Assembly (NCBI RefSeq): GCF_016649425.1
Contig: NZ_JADRCR010000012.1
Span: forward strand, 18,776 to 82,775
From: Limnobaculum allomyrinae
GTDB taxonomy: Bacteria > Pseudomonadota > Gammaproteobacteria > Enterobacterales > Enterobacteriaceae
Reading direction: 5' to 3'
DNA length: 64,000 nt
The notes beneath the pieces are model-generated. The model was not told where the DNA came from. It did no database searches and saw only the letters and a program-made list of their open reading frames with translations. Positions 33,922-41,969 of this stretch are shown piece by piece. A program made the position numbers and the translations under genes. Each line of letters starts with the position of its first letter. Within the stretch, counting starts at the first letter, position 1.

Positions 33922-33950
33922 ATGGACGCTATTGAAAAAAACACTAAACG
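33922..33950 (+). pseudogene. repE: repE 5' remnant
   Basis: The ATG at 33922, at the expected distance from the operator, opens MDAIEKNTKR and then runs straight into GGGGTTCTACGCC, a Tn3-family end. No initiator coding sequence follows; the next gene is on the other strand. The replicon therefore has a controlled origin but no initiator here. Confidence 0.7.
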
Positions 33951-33987
33951 GGGTTCTACGCCGGAACCGCCGAAATTTCCGGCATGT
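33950..33987 (+). mobile_element. Tn3-family terminal inverted repeat (solo end)
   Basis: GGGGTTCTACGCCGGAACC is similar to GGGGTTTTACGCCAGAACC at 49997. Both start with the GGGG typical of Tn3-family ends. It breaks repE. Its matching transposase and opposite end are not visible near by. Confidence 0.55.
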
Positions 33988-33993
33988 TATTCT

Positions 33994-34266
33994 TTAGTGC
34001 TCTTTAGGAACCTCAATAACGCCATCAGCAATCCCCTGCGCCAGTCGCTCCATCCATTTTGCAAAGCGCAAATATCCGGGATATTGCAGACAGATGTAGT
34101 CCATCTGGACTTTTGATGTGCTGTCCATCACCAGTTTAAACGCGTTCATATAGTCATAGCAGCCCTGTAATAGCAGAGCATCACCGTGCTCTGTCAGAGG
34201 AAACCGACAGGCATAGTCGTGGACTATTTTTGCCAACTGGTGTTGTTCTGCAGTTAAATTAATCAT
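33994..34266 (-). CDS. Protein of unknown function next to the FinO-like gene
   Basis: 90 residues from the ATG at 34264-34266 (AGGA 8 bases upstream). It is helical, with aromatic residues (MDYICLQYPGYLRFAKWMERL). No family recognised. It is about 90 bases downstream of the FinO-like gene on the same strand and may be co-transcribed. Confidence 0.55.
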   Translation of the reverse strand: MINLTAEQHQLAKIVHDYACRFPLTEHGDALLLQGCYDYMNAFKLVMDSTSKVQMDYICLQYPGYLRFAKWMERLAQGIADGVIEVPKEH

Positions 34267-34357
34267 CTTTTCTGTCCTGAAAATATCATGCTTTTGTGAG
34301 GAGTAAAATGTAATGATTGATATCACAGAATTTCCGCGCCATCCGGTTTACCGTGTT

Positions 34358-34717
34358 TCATTCACGCTGAATTTGAGTCAGTCGTTCCTTTGCATGAGAG
34401 GCGTCTTCATCAGAAACTATCCCAACCGGATAACCCTGAATATCATAGCGGGGCGCTCCCGTAATCAATACCGCCAGGTATTGTGGTGTTCGGGTATAAG
34501 TTTTTAGCGCCCGCCGAATTTTTTTATCAAAGAAAATAAGATCACGCGCCTTTCTGTCAGCCCGTAAATCATCGCGTATCCCGACTTTCAACGGTTTTAC
34601 AGACGTTTCAGAAAACAGGGCCGGCCACCAGGTGGTTAACAATGTTATTGCGTCTTCGTGACTCATTAACTTGGCGGGTTTTCTTTTTAATGTCAGTGTT
34701 TTTCGGGGTTCAGTCAT
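34358..34717 (-). CDS. ProQ/FinO-domain RNA chaperone
   Basis: 119 residues. After a basic N-terminus (TLTLKRKPAKL), the segment ALLTTWWPALFSE-like to KPLKVGIRDDL, IRRALKTYTRTPQYLAVLITGAPRYDIQG and the VSDEDASHAKERL end form a compact FinO domain. FinO-domain proteins protect antisense RNA such as FinP and promote its pairing with traJ mRNA. A FinP-like RNA exists at 12826, so a FinOP system is plausible even though the genes are 21 kb apart (in F, finO is also far from finP). Confidence 0.82.
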   Translation of the reverse strand: MTEPRKTLTLKRKPAKLMSHEDAITLLTTWWPALFSETSVKPLKVGIRDDLRADRKARDLIFFDKKIRRALKTYTRTPQYLAVLITGAPRYDIQGYPVGIVSDEDASHAKERLTQIQRE

Positions 34718-34739
34718 AGGAGAGTCCGGGTAGCATTAA

Positions 34740-35173
34740 AATCATCGCCAGCGTAACAAACCGTGAGCGCCCTGTACATTTTATCATGCTGCGTTAGCAG
34801 CATAGAAGCGGTGCAACGGACGTGTTTAAAGGATCCGGTGTTCATCCGCGAGACCAGCCGGATCTGAAAGGATCGTCGATCCCCCCTCCATCCTGCTGGA
34901 AAAAGCGATGTAAAGGGTTATCTGATGTGGTGATTGTTCACTTTGTAAAACGCAGTGAGTAGCGGAGCGGTCGCGGCTGGAAGCGGCGAACTGTACTGCG
35001 CGCTGGCGCTTTAGCGCCTGGGGTGAACATTCTGTTGTTGATTGCCCGGTGCTTGTCACCGGGTGGTATATAAAACAGCGCAGCGATAGCAAGCGCTGAG
35101 AGCATTGCTATCTAGCTTTTTTAAAAGCTCGTTTAGTTCAGAAATTAAGAACGAAATTAAGATAAAAATACCG
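34740..35173. other. Hairpin-rich noncoding region upstream of the FinO-like gene
   Basis: About 430 bases without a convincing gene but dense in inverted repeats: TGCTGC-GTTA-GCAGCA (34788-34803), GATCCGG ... CCGGATC (34831-34865), GGCGCT-TT-AGCGCC (about 35005-35018), CCCGGTG-CTTGT-CACCGGG (35045-35063), GATAGCAA ... TTGCTATC (35085-35112) and AGCTTTT-TT-AAAAGCT (35114-35129). It is much GC-richer than its surroundings. It may be a structured RNA or an origin-like element. Confidence 0.45.
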
Positions 35174-35467
35174 TTATAGCGCGAAGTTAATCGTTGCTAA
35201 ACTCATCAAGACGAAATTAATGAGATAAAAAATAAACAATCTATCAATATATTCAGCATCGAAGGAAAACCGACTTGTACCTGGCCGTTTAATTGTGGTG
35301 CTGAAGAAACCGCAGTACCCGTGGATAGCATCAATATCCACAATATCTTCTAATGCGACAGTGCAATTATCTGTATCGAACCCATCCAGTAACATGGCCA
35401 ACATTATACGAGCTTCATTCTTCCTGGATACGGATGCAAATAATGTTTCATATTCCATGTAAGTCAT
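35174..35467 (-). CDS. Protein of unknown function
   Basis: 97 residues (MTYMEYETLFASVSRKNEARIMLAML...), with a C-terminal hydrophobic helix (LFIFYLINFVLMSLATINFAL). The first part is compact and acidic. It may be translated from a second ATG (MEYETLF). It stops near the damaged umuDC copy. No family recognised. Confidence 0.45.
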   Translation of the reverse strand: MTYMEYETLFASVSRKNEARIMLAMLLDGFDTDNCTVALEDIVDIDAIHGYCGFFSTTIKRPGTSRFSFDAEYIDRLFIFYLINFVLMSLATINFAL

Positions 35468-35485
35468 ATTAGCCTCCGGTCTTTT

Positions 35486-35611
35486 TGGTTATGCACACAT
35501 CCCGTCCTACGTTTACAACCTATGAACCCCACCTACAAGTCAATTGATGTTTCTGCTGATGAATTAGAAATATTCGGTGTTGTTGTCCACGCTATACATA
35601 CTTTGAGGTAA
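35486..35611 (+). pseudogene. umuD 3' fragment, second copy
   Basis: From about 35486 the sequence follows the last 120 bases of the intact umuD (23024-23144): HIPSYVYNL-like, then [28 protein letters not shown]. The 5' two thirds and the LexA box are gone. Confidence 0.75.
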
Positions 35612-35615
35612 AGCC

Positions 35616-36252
35616 ATGTACCTTCATGCTGATGTCAATTCAATGTATGCAAGCTGCGAGCAGCTTTTCAGGCCCGACTTAAAGGATAAGCCGGTCGTCG
35701 TTCTTAGTAATAATGATGGTGCTGTGGTTGCAATGAACAAAGCAGCAAAATCATTAAATATCAAAAGAGGCGTGCCATATTTTCAAATAGCACCTTTAAT
35801 TAAGCGTTACAATGTCACTTATTTTAGTTCTAATTATGCACTCTATGGTGATATGAGTGCGCGAGTGATGAGCGTACTGGAAAGCTTATCTCCTCAAACA
35901 GATATCTATAGTATTGATGAAGCATTTTTACACATTAAAGGTATAAATCGCTGTGAAGATTATGATGTATTTGCACATCGAGTCCGAAAACGGTAAAGCA
36001 GTTTACAGGACTTACGTGCGGGATTGGCTTGGCACAAACGTATACGTTAGCTAAATTGGCCAACTACGCTGCAAAGAAATGGCCTGCAACATCTGGTGTT
36101 GTCGTTCTTACCGATCGCATCCGTCAACGAAAGCTTATGTCTCTTGTGCCGGTAGAAGATATATGGGGAATTGGCAGGCAAATAAGCGTAAAACTTAAAT
36201 CACTGGGGATCATAAATGCCCTGCAACTTGCTAACGCCAATATTCAGCTATC
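35616..36252 (+). pseudogene. umuC 5' fragment, second copy
   Basis: The frame is close to the first umuC copy from MYLHADVNSMYAS on, but has a frameshift near 35990 (HRVRKR stop; GLTCGIGLAQTYTLAKL continues in the next frame) and stops resembling umuC near 36245. There it changes into recombinase sequence. DNA identity to copy 1 is moderate by eye, so these are diverged homologs, not a recent duplication. Confidence 0.8.
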
Positions 36253-36630
36253 TGCACTAAAATGGACCGCATGGGGCGCAATACTGCTGATATGATCCAT
36301 ATAGTAGATGCTTGCTATAAGAAGGGTATTGCCATTCGGTTTCTTGAGAACGGCCTTAGCACTGAAGGAACGATGGGTAAAATGGTTATTCAGATACTTG
36401 CTGCAGTAGCCGAAGCAGAGTGTGAAAGAATTTTGGAGCGCACAAACGAAGGAAGTGTGGCCGCTATGGCATCCGGTGTAAAATTTGGCAGAAAGCTCCA
36501 TTCAGGTACGTCTTCCGCTTTAGTTCTAATAGAACAGGGCGAACAACGAAAAAATGTCATAGCTAAGACTGGTATTTCAAGAGCGACATATTTCAGATTA
36601 AAAAGAAAACAATTGAAACCAGAAACATAA
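36253..36630 (+). pseudogene. Serine recombinase 3' fragment fused to umuC
   Basis: From KMDRMGRNTADM to the end the protein is nearly identical to the intact recombinase at 29240, but the catalytic N-terminus is missing. The join lies in TCTGCAC(A/T)AAAATGGACCG, a stretch where the two parents look alike. A short product could start at ATG 36262, without catalytic serine. Confidence 0.85.
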
Positions 36631-36746
36631 ACAACAAATCAGCAAATTGCATAACTCAAAAACATGTACGCAGTACACTTAAAACTTGAAAGGTGTACTG
36701 TGTACACGTATAATGTAAACTAAATAAAATAATGCCAGGGAGTACT

Positions 36747-37064
36747 ATGTTTACTTTTATTGAACTATCTGGGTTCAGTAAGCGGCGACCAGAACTTATG
36801 CCTGATGATGAGTTTAGAGAATTTCAGGAGATGTTAATTAACGAACCTGAAGCAGGCGACGTCATAGTTGGTACCGGAGGATTTAGAAAAATCCGATGGG
36901 GGAGGCCAGGTAAAGGGAAAAGCAGTGGTGTCCGGGTTATTTATTTCAATATAACGCCAAAGGGCCGAATTTATTTAGCAACCATTTACCCTAAAAATGA
37001 ACAGGATAACTTAACTTCTGAGCAAAAAAAGCTACTTAAGAAAGTGTCTGGTAGTTTGAAATAA
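36747..37064 (+). CDS. HigB/RelE-family toxin
   Basis: 105 residues from the ATG at 36747 (GGGAG 4 bases upstream). It has a RelE/HigB2-type core (VIVGTGGFRKIRWGRPGKGKSSGVRVIYFN and IYLATIYPKNEQDNLTSEQKKLLKK), with the basic residues used in ribosome-dependent mRNA cleavage. It is followed 45 bases later by its antitoxin, toxin first, as usual for HigBA. Confidence 0.88.
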   Translation: MFTFIELSGFSKRRPELMPDDEFREFQEMLINEPEAGDVIVGTGGFRKIRWGRPGKGKSSGVRVIYFNITPKGRIYLATIYPKNEQDNLTSEQKKLLKKVSGSLK

Positions 37065-37109
37065 ACCTTATGGACATGACGTCCGCACGATAGGAATCGG
37101 TGAGGTGAT

Positions 37110-37436
37110 ATGAGAGATGAATTATTTGCAGATCTGCTGGCAAGTGCAGAAGAGATGGTAAAAATAGAGACGGGGGAACTTACACCTGACCCTAAACATG
37201 TCCATACCTTTAATGAAATTGATGTAAAGACCATAAGAGAATCTACCGGTCTTAAACAACAAGATTTTGCTGAAGCAGTTGGTGTTAGCTACGATTTAGT
37301 AAAAAGCTGGGAAACACACCGTAGACATCCAACAGGTGCACAGAGAAAACTATTATTGCTATTAGCAACAGAGCCGAAGGTCATCAAAACATTAAAGTTA
37401 CTTGAAGCTCCAGTTAAACACTTAAAAGCTATGTAA
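37110..37436 (+). CDS. HigA/NadS-type antitoxin
   Basis: 108 residues. An N-terminal helix (RDELFADLLASAEEMVKIETG) is followed by an HTH-Xre domain (VKTIRESTGLKQQDFAEAVGVSYDLVKSWETHRRHP), the NadS pattern. It should neutralise the upstream toxin and repress the operon. A hairpin terminator lies right after the stop. Confidence 0.88.
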   Translation: MRDELFADLLASAEEMVKIETGELTPDPKHVHTFNEIDVKTIRESTGLKQQDFAEAVGVSYDLVKSWETHRRHPTGAQRKLLLLLATEPKVIKTLKLLEAPVKHLKAM

Positions 37437-37441
37437 TCCTA

Positions 37442-37466
37442 AAGCCACTAACAGAGTGGCTTTTTA
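37442..37466 (+). terminator. Terminator of the toxin-antitoxin operon
   Basis: AAGCCACT-AACAG-AGTGGCTTTTT: 8-base stem with T-run, directly after the antitoxin gene. Confidence 0.8.
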
Positions 37467-37516
37467 TTTACAATAAACTTAAGAGTAGACTTGTAACCCA
37501 TTACAGAGAGGACACA

Positions 37517-37669
37517 TTGAAAAAGCCATCGCAAACATACGATATGATAAATCTTGGTAGCGACTATAAAGCGGCTGCAATTATGCAATGTGATAGGGAA
37601 AAATATGAGTCTCCGAATATCTGGCTTTATGTGGGGGCAGTTTGGATATCGAAAATTATTGTACGTTAA
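37517..37669 (+). CDS. 50-residue protein, TTG start
   Basis: TTG at 37517 with AGAGGA 4 bases upstream opens 50 codons: KKPSQTYDMINLGSDYKAAA then a Trp-rich hydrophobic end (IWLYVGAVWISKIIV). Not recognised. The RBS is the main support. Confidence 0.4.
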   Translation: MKKPSQTYDMINLGSDYKAAAIMQCDREKYESPNIWLYVGAVWISKIIVR

Positions 37670-37741
37670 GCTCATTTTTTAAGCATAACAATGTTGCACA
37701 GAAGCTTAAACGTACACACCGCTATGCAACGTAGGTCTTGA

Positions 37742-38005
37742 TCAATCGCTTAATGAAACAATGCCTTCAAGAATTTCTATAAGCTCAATTTTGTCACTAT
37801 TGCCATCTCTATAAGTAGAGCATTTTATGATTTTTTCGGCAGTCATTAAGGGCCAGAACTTGTCCAGTACGTCGTTAGGTTTCGTGCTGGTTGCCTTTCC
37901 TATGATTTTTTTAGCGTCATATGTATCAGTGAAAACAACCTGAATCCGTCTTTTCCTGAAATAATGTAATGTCCGGTGAAACATTAAGTTATATATAGAA
38001 TGCAA
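37742..38005 (-). CDS. Protein of unknown function
   Basis: 87 residues with a basic N-terminal half (HYFRKRRIQVVF) and an acidic end (IELIEILEGIVSLSD). No clear RBS and no family recognised; it may be a remnant. Confidence 0.35.
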   Translation of the reverse strand: MHSIYNLMFHRTLHYFRKRRIQVVFTDTYDAKKIIGKATSTKPNDVLDKFWPLMTAEKIIKCSTYRDGNSDKIELIEILEGIVSLSD

Positions 38006-38073
38006 CTTATCTTTATGAGCAAGGCTTGTAATTTACTTATTGGTTTATTAAAAAAACAAATAAAACCCTATAG

Positions 38074-38145
38074 ATGTCTGATTGCAAATTGCTCAATGCT
38101 ATGGGGGCTGTTGTTGGCGGCGCCGTTGGTGCCGTTGTATTATAA
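38074..38145 (+). CDS. Possible 23-residue glycine-zipper peptide
   Basis: ATG at 38074 opens 23 codons with the sequence GAVVGGAVGAVVL at the end, a glycine-zipper pattern as in small bacteriocins or membrane peptides. A terminator follows at 38213. No good RBS is present, so this is weak. Confidence 0.25.
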   Translation: MSDCKLLNAMGAVVGGAVGAVVL

Positions 38146-38212
38146 TAGAGACTAAATCATTATAGGGGCTTCATCCTGACTCAAAAGACCCTTGCCAGTT
38201 ATGCCGGATGAT

Positions 38213-38242
38213 AAAAGCCCGCAATAATTCTAGCGGGCTTTT
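38213..38242 (+). terminator. Rho-independent terminator
   Basis: AAAAGCCCGC and GCGGGCTTTT (38213-38222 and 38233-38242) form a 10-base stem followed by T-rich sequence; it can act in both directions. Confidence 0.75.
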
Positions 38243-38335
38243 CTGTTTTTTTATTCCCGGTATATTTCTATTGTTCACAAACCGCAGCTAAAGTAAGCCT
38301 TGCTGGTCTTGCAATTGGGGTTCGGCTCTTTTTTG

Positions 38336-39156
38336 GGCACTGTTGCAAAGATATCGTGGAGGAGCGGCTTCTGGTTTGCCGATTGATCTTAAATGTCAAA
38401 TATCCGATCTACCAGGCGCATTTCACCTAAGGGATGACCAAAGTAGAAGCGTGAAGCCTGCCCCTTACGTAATGCCCGCATAACTTCAATACCCTTTATT
38501 GTGGTGTATGCAGTCTTCATCGATTTAAATCCCAGCGCGGCGTTGATTATCCGTTTCAGTTTACCGTAGTCGCATTCAATAACGTTATTCCGGTATTTAA
38601 TCTGCCGGTGTTCCACATCAGGTGGACACTTGCCCTCCCGTTTCAGCAAAGCCAGCGCACGACCATAAGTTGGGACGCTGTAGGTATTGATGATACGGGG
38701 GAGCTGCCAACGCTTCACTCTGTTTAACATCTTCCCCAGAAACCGGTAGGCCGCTTTGCTGTTACGCTGTGGGGAAAGATAAAAATCAATGGTATGTCCT
38801 TTACTGTCGACAGCCCGGTACAGGTAAGCCCACCGACCGTTAACTTCTATGTCCGTTTCGTCGAGATGTCAAGTATTGAAACCAGAGGGGTTACGCCAGT
38901 ACCATCTCAGTCGTCTTTCAATTTCCGGGACATAACGCTGTACCCAGCGATAAAGGTGGTGTGATCAATATTTACTCCGCGTTCAGCCAGCATTTCCTGC
39001 AGTTCACGATAGCTGATACCATATTTGCAGTACCAGCGTACCGCCCACAGAATAATATCGCAGTTGAAATGTCGGCCTTTGAATACGTTCATGTGCATCA
39101 CTGTTGGTGGAAACATTGGGGAAGACTACCAGTAACCCGATCTTTGCAACAGTGTC
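38336..39156 (-). mobile_element. Decayed IS26-like (IS6 family) element
   Basis: The left end GGCACTGTTGCAAA (38336-38349) and right end TTTGCAACAGTG(T)CC (about 39142-39156, one extra base) are IS26-type inverted repeats about 820 bases apart, the IS26 size. The transposase is in pieces: the N-terminus (NVFKGRHFNCDIILWAVRWYCKYGISYREL) shifts frame after about 40 residues, a stop interrupts the DDE region, and the C-terminus (EHRQIKYRNNVIECDYGKLK) is open in 38389-38730. No matching 8-base target repeat is visible. The element is inactive. Confidence 0.88.
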
Positions 39157-39158
39157 CT

Positions 39159-39380
39159 TTACAACCTCACTCGACAGTAATCATATTTCCCCCCTTTGAC
39201 CACCTCGGCAGCATCTCTCAAAATACATTTGTATGCAGCACCACTAACCATCTCACGTCTCATTTCAAGATAGGAGGCTATGCTGTCTTGACTAACAATA
39301 ATGTTCTGCTCAACTAAATGCATCACAGCTCCCCCTATTTCATAGGCAATTAACCCAACTCTTTCTTCGCTTAAGTTCAT
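39159..39380 (-). CDS. YmgB/AriR-like small regulator (tentative)
   Basis: 73 residues from the ATG at 39378-39380, which has GGAGG 6 bases upstream; the longer frame lacks an RBS. The helix pattern IGGAVMHLVEQNIIVSQDSI and the end ILRDAAEVV loosely resemble the YmgB/AriR biofilm regulators, but similarity is weak. It ends only a few bases from the IS26-like element. Confidence 0.4.
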   Translation of the reverse strand: MNLSEERVGLIAYEIGGAVMHLVEQNIIVSQDSIASYLEMRREMVSGAAYKCILRDAAEVVKGGKYDYCRVRL

Positions 39381-39545
39381 AACGCCTCCATCCAGATAGT
39401 GATTCTCATCACAGTATAGAACACCCATGCGAATTTCGTGATCGATAATCAAAATATTTTCGAGCTAAATTCTTTTGAAAATCACAAAGTTAATTATTTA
39501 ATAAACTGATCACATCGAAAGCAACCCTCCATGAAGAGGTGAACG

Positions 39546-39857
39546 ATGGAGAAGGAGAAAGCGGCACCAATCACTATCGAGATTGATATCAGTGCCATTC
39601 AGGAGAAAATTGACATTCTCACCAATGAATTACTTGAGTTTGGTGTTACGGCTTTTGATGGAAGTTCTGAGAGCTTCACGGATGCGATTCTTAACGATAT
39701 TTCTGCCATGTGCAATAACATCATCCTTAGTGACCTCTCGCCCGCAGTTGTTACAAACGGCACCATGCAGATTATCCAGAGAACCGATTTTGGCATCGAA
39801 TTTGAACGTCTGATTACCACAATCCGGACAGCTAAATTGAACCTTGCTCATAAATAA
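39546..39857 (+). CDS. Open frame antisense to the zinc-ribbon gene (doubtful)
   Basis: 103 codons with GAGGTG 5 bases before the ATG. Residues 1-28 (EKEKAAPITIEIDISAIQEKIDILTNEL) form a reasonable helix and lie outside the opposite gene. The rest is the complement of the zinc-ribbon gene and may be a chance frame. It may be a truncated gene joined to the zinc-ribbon gene. Confidence 0.25.
   Translation: MEKEKAAPITIEIDISAIQEKIDILTNELLEFGVTAFDGSSESFTDAILNDISAMCNNIILSDLSPAVVTNGTMQIIQRTDFGIEFERLITTIRTAKLNLAHK
39630..39851 (-). CDS. Zinc-ribbon protein of unknown function
   Basis: 73 residues from the ATG at 39849-39851 (AAGGA 8 bases upstream). Two CxxC pairs (FSCPDCG and VCNNCG, 22 residues apart) form a zinc ribbon; the C-terminus is basic (KNRIREALRTSIKSRNTKLK). 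Similar small ribbon proteins are widespread on enterobacterial phages and plasmids; their role is unknown. Confidence 0.65.
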   Translation of the reverse strand: MSKVQFSCPDCGNQTFKFDAKIGSLDNLHGAVCNNCGREVTKDDVIAHGRNIVKNRIREALRTSIKSRNTKLK

Positions 39858-40022
39858 ATCCTTCTTGGTTGAGTGTATCGAACACTCACGAATGGGTCTG
39901 GAAGCCGTCATACTACCTCTATATGAAGCCCCAGTGACTCGACTGTTTCAATTAAATCATTAATCGGGTATATTTACTAAGGATCCCAAGGATGGGGGCA
40001 TTCAAGACTAATACAATAACCA

Positions 40023-40312
40023 CATTTCTTTCCTTCCCCTCTTCACGAGGGGATTTTTTTATGGGCAAATGTAAATTCACCTTGTTATTCACTGAACACC
40101 AACTCCCCTTAGATCGCATGTTATTTACATGTGCATATTCTAATAAATACCTTGCTTTATACTTATTAGACGCCTCTTCCTGGTTTTTTTGTTTGATATA
40201 GATTAAAAGCCGTTGTGAAAGAGGCTCTCGTCATTTCTTGGGCTGCAATTTCTTCGCCCATGCCTTTGCTTCTATTCAGGCAATCGTCAAACAACTTCCT
40301 TCTCCGGCTAGT
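40023..40312 (+). repeat. Left copy of the inverted repeat flanking the fimbrial cluster
   Basis: 40203-40312 matches the reverse complement of 47113-47219 at about 95 percent by eye. 40023-40061 (TTTCTTTCCTTCCCCTCTTC, then GAGGGG) matches the reverse complement of 47229-47268. The left copy has about 140 extra bases between the two parts (40062-40202). Confidence 0.75.
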
Positions 40313-40520
40313 CGACCCTCACGGTAATACTTCCTTGCCATTTCTGTGGCTCTATGGGCAATAATTTGTGATGTTTCAGCGATTTTATCGGGTATGCCAT
40401 AATCGCAATATATATGTTTGAATTACTAATTTCGTACTGAACTTCATATTCTCCGACCAATATCTTTCGAATTTCTCTTGGCTTGAATTGAAGTTCCCTG
40501 TTCCCTAAAAATGGTCTCAT
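40308..40520 (-). pseudogene. RelE/ParE-type toxin remnant
   Basis: NRELQFKPREIRKILVGEYEVQYEISNSNIYIA is the C-terminal half of a ParE-type toxin. The usual RIWHTREDR ending is frameshifted (ATGGCATACCCGATAA is present in the next frame). The N-terminus is missing. Confidence 0.6.
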
Positions 40521-41292
40521 TATTCCTATTGGGAGCCAGTGTTTTCAGCTGCTGTTTCCTGAATTTATTGAAGATGCATCTAATGATGCCAACCCATTAA
40601 CTTTATTCATTGCAAGAAAATATGCAGACATAGAATAAACAAACTTCCTGCGTGGATAAGGAAATTTCTGCTGCTTTTATCAGCGAAATGGATAATACAT
40701 AGTTCTCCAATCGTAATGAATTATCTGCCTGATGTGAATTGGTTTTCCGACGATAGTGTTCAGAAGGTGAGCAAAGATTGTCCTTTACGACAGCAATGAC
40801 TGTATTTTAAATCGGAGTCATTGGTTCATAGGGAGGTTCTGCTTACTGTTGGCTGAGACATATTTCAAGTACTACAACAGGGATGGTTGTAGGCATCGAC
40901 GAATTGTATCCAAAGTTAAATTGGTCTCTCCTGAAGTCGCCCCAAGTATTCGCTTTTGCTGTATGTGAATAACATTTATTAGGTGTATTACAGACCAACT
41001 TGATTGAGTGTTTTGAATTTTCATCTAAAAAAACATTAATTAACAGAATTAATGTTTGTGTTATAGTAGGTAATGAAGATATTCGTTTCACTTGAGCACA
41101 CCTTCCACGTGTGTGAGTTTTTTATTGATAAATTATCAACTTAGGTAATAATTATCACGAATATCAACGAGGGTTCTTATACTTTTCATTCCCCCAGAGA
41201 GTGATGTAACCAGCCTCAAGTAAAGCATGTGGCATGTGTAACAGGATTGGTTATTTCAAATTAAATAACGTATTACCAACATAGAGTTTGTT
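40521..41292. other. Region upstream of the fimbrial operon
   Basis: About 770 bases with no intact gene. Near 40557-40638 a + strand fragment (EFIEDASNDANPLTLFIARK, stop) looks like the end of a lost gene. The last 200 bases are AT-rich and should hold the fimbrial promoter; an 8-base dyad AATTAATG/CATTAATT type element lies near 41031-41056. No invertible-element recombinase gene is adjacent. Confidence 0.4.
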
Positions 41293-41874
41293 ATGAAATT
41301 CAATAAATATCTTTTAGCAACCGTTGTGGCAACGGCTTTAAGTAGTGCAGCTGTTCAGGCGGCTGATGGAACTATTACTTTTAACGGTACCGTGACGGAT
41401 TCAGCCTGTACCACGATTACATCTGTTACTGCGGATACCGTAGAGCCAATTTCAGCTACGCTGACCTTGCCGCCAGTTACCACTACCACGCTGAACGCTG
41501 CGACAGGTACTTATGCTGGGCAGACTCCGTTCTCTATCCAGTTAACCGGATGTGAATCAACAGCGGCATTGGGCAACGTTCGTGCACTCTTCACCACCGC
41601 CAACTCCCCGGCGAGTGATGCGCATGCGATGGCGAATACGGCTCCTCCGGCTATGGCGGCAAAGAACGTTGGTGTTGCCATTATGCAGCAAAACGGCGTG
41701 ATCCAAATTGACCTGAACGGCGGCGCGGCAACGGATCTGGGCGCAGCACTGCCTGTTTCACCGCTAGAGCAGAATATGGTGCTGCATTATAAGGCGGCCT
41801 ATAAATCACTGGGTGGCACGGTGACAGCCGGTGACGTGACGGGAGTGGCTGACTTCGTTATTTCCTATTTCTAA
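41293..41874 (+). CDS. Major fimbrial subunit (chaperone-usher pilin)
   Basis: 193 residues. A signal peptide (LLATVVATALSSAAVQA) is followed by ADGTITFNGTVTDSACT, the donor strand plus first-cysteine region of type 1-like pilins. The second cysteine is in IQLTGCES, and the protein ends in VADFVISYF, with the penultimate aromatic of the chaperone-binding beta motif. It is followed by a hairpin and then the usher gene. Alanine- and threonine-rich, as usual for FimA-type subunits. Confidence 0.92.
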   Translation: MKFNKYLLATVVATALSSAAVQAADGTITFNGTVTDSACTTITSVTADTVEPISATLTLPPVTTTTLNAATGTYAGQTPFSIQLTGCESTAALGNVRALFTTANSPASDAHAMANTAPPAMAAKNVGVAIMQQNGVIQIDLNGGAATDLGAALPVSPLEQNMVLHYKAAYKSLGGTVTAGDVTGVADFVISYF

Positions 41875-41906
41875 TTACGAAATAGCCCAAGTCAGATATT
41901 AAAAAA

Positions 41907-41936
41907 CCCCCACGACAGTGATTGTCGTGGGGGGTA
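41907..41936 (+). terminator. Attenuator-like hairpin between pilin and usher
   Basis: CCCCCACGACA-GTGAT-TGTCGTGGGGG (41907-41933), an 11-base perfect stem, 32 bases after the pilin stop. There is no T-run after it, so it may act as a 3' stabiliser or partial terminator that keeps pilin expression above that of the usher. Confidence 0.65.
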
Positions 41937-41969
41937 TGAAATGACTTAACGGACTGAGAGAAAGTCAAA

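Noticed and set aside
33922..34116. 64-codon plus-strand frame starting at the repE ATG
   Set aside because: Only the first ten codons belong to repE; the rest is the Tn3-type end and antisense of the next gene.
38336..39156. Active IS26 that could have built a resistance region
   Set aside because: The transposase has a frameshift and a stop, one end has an extra base, and no resistance genes are in the window.
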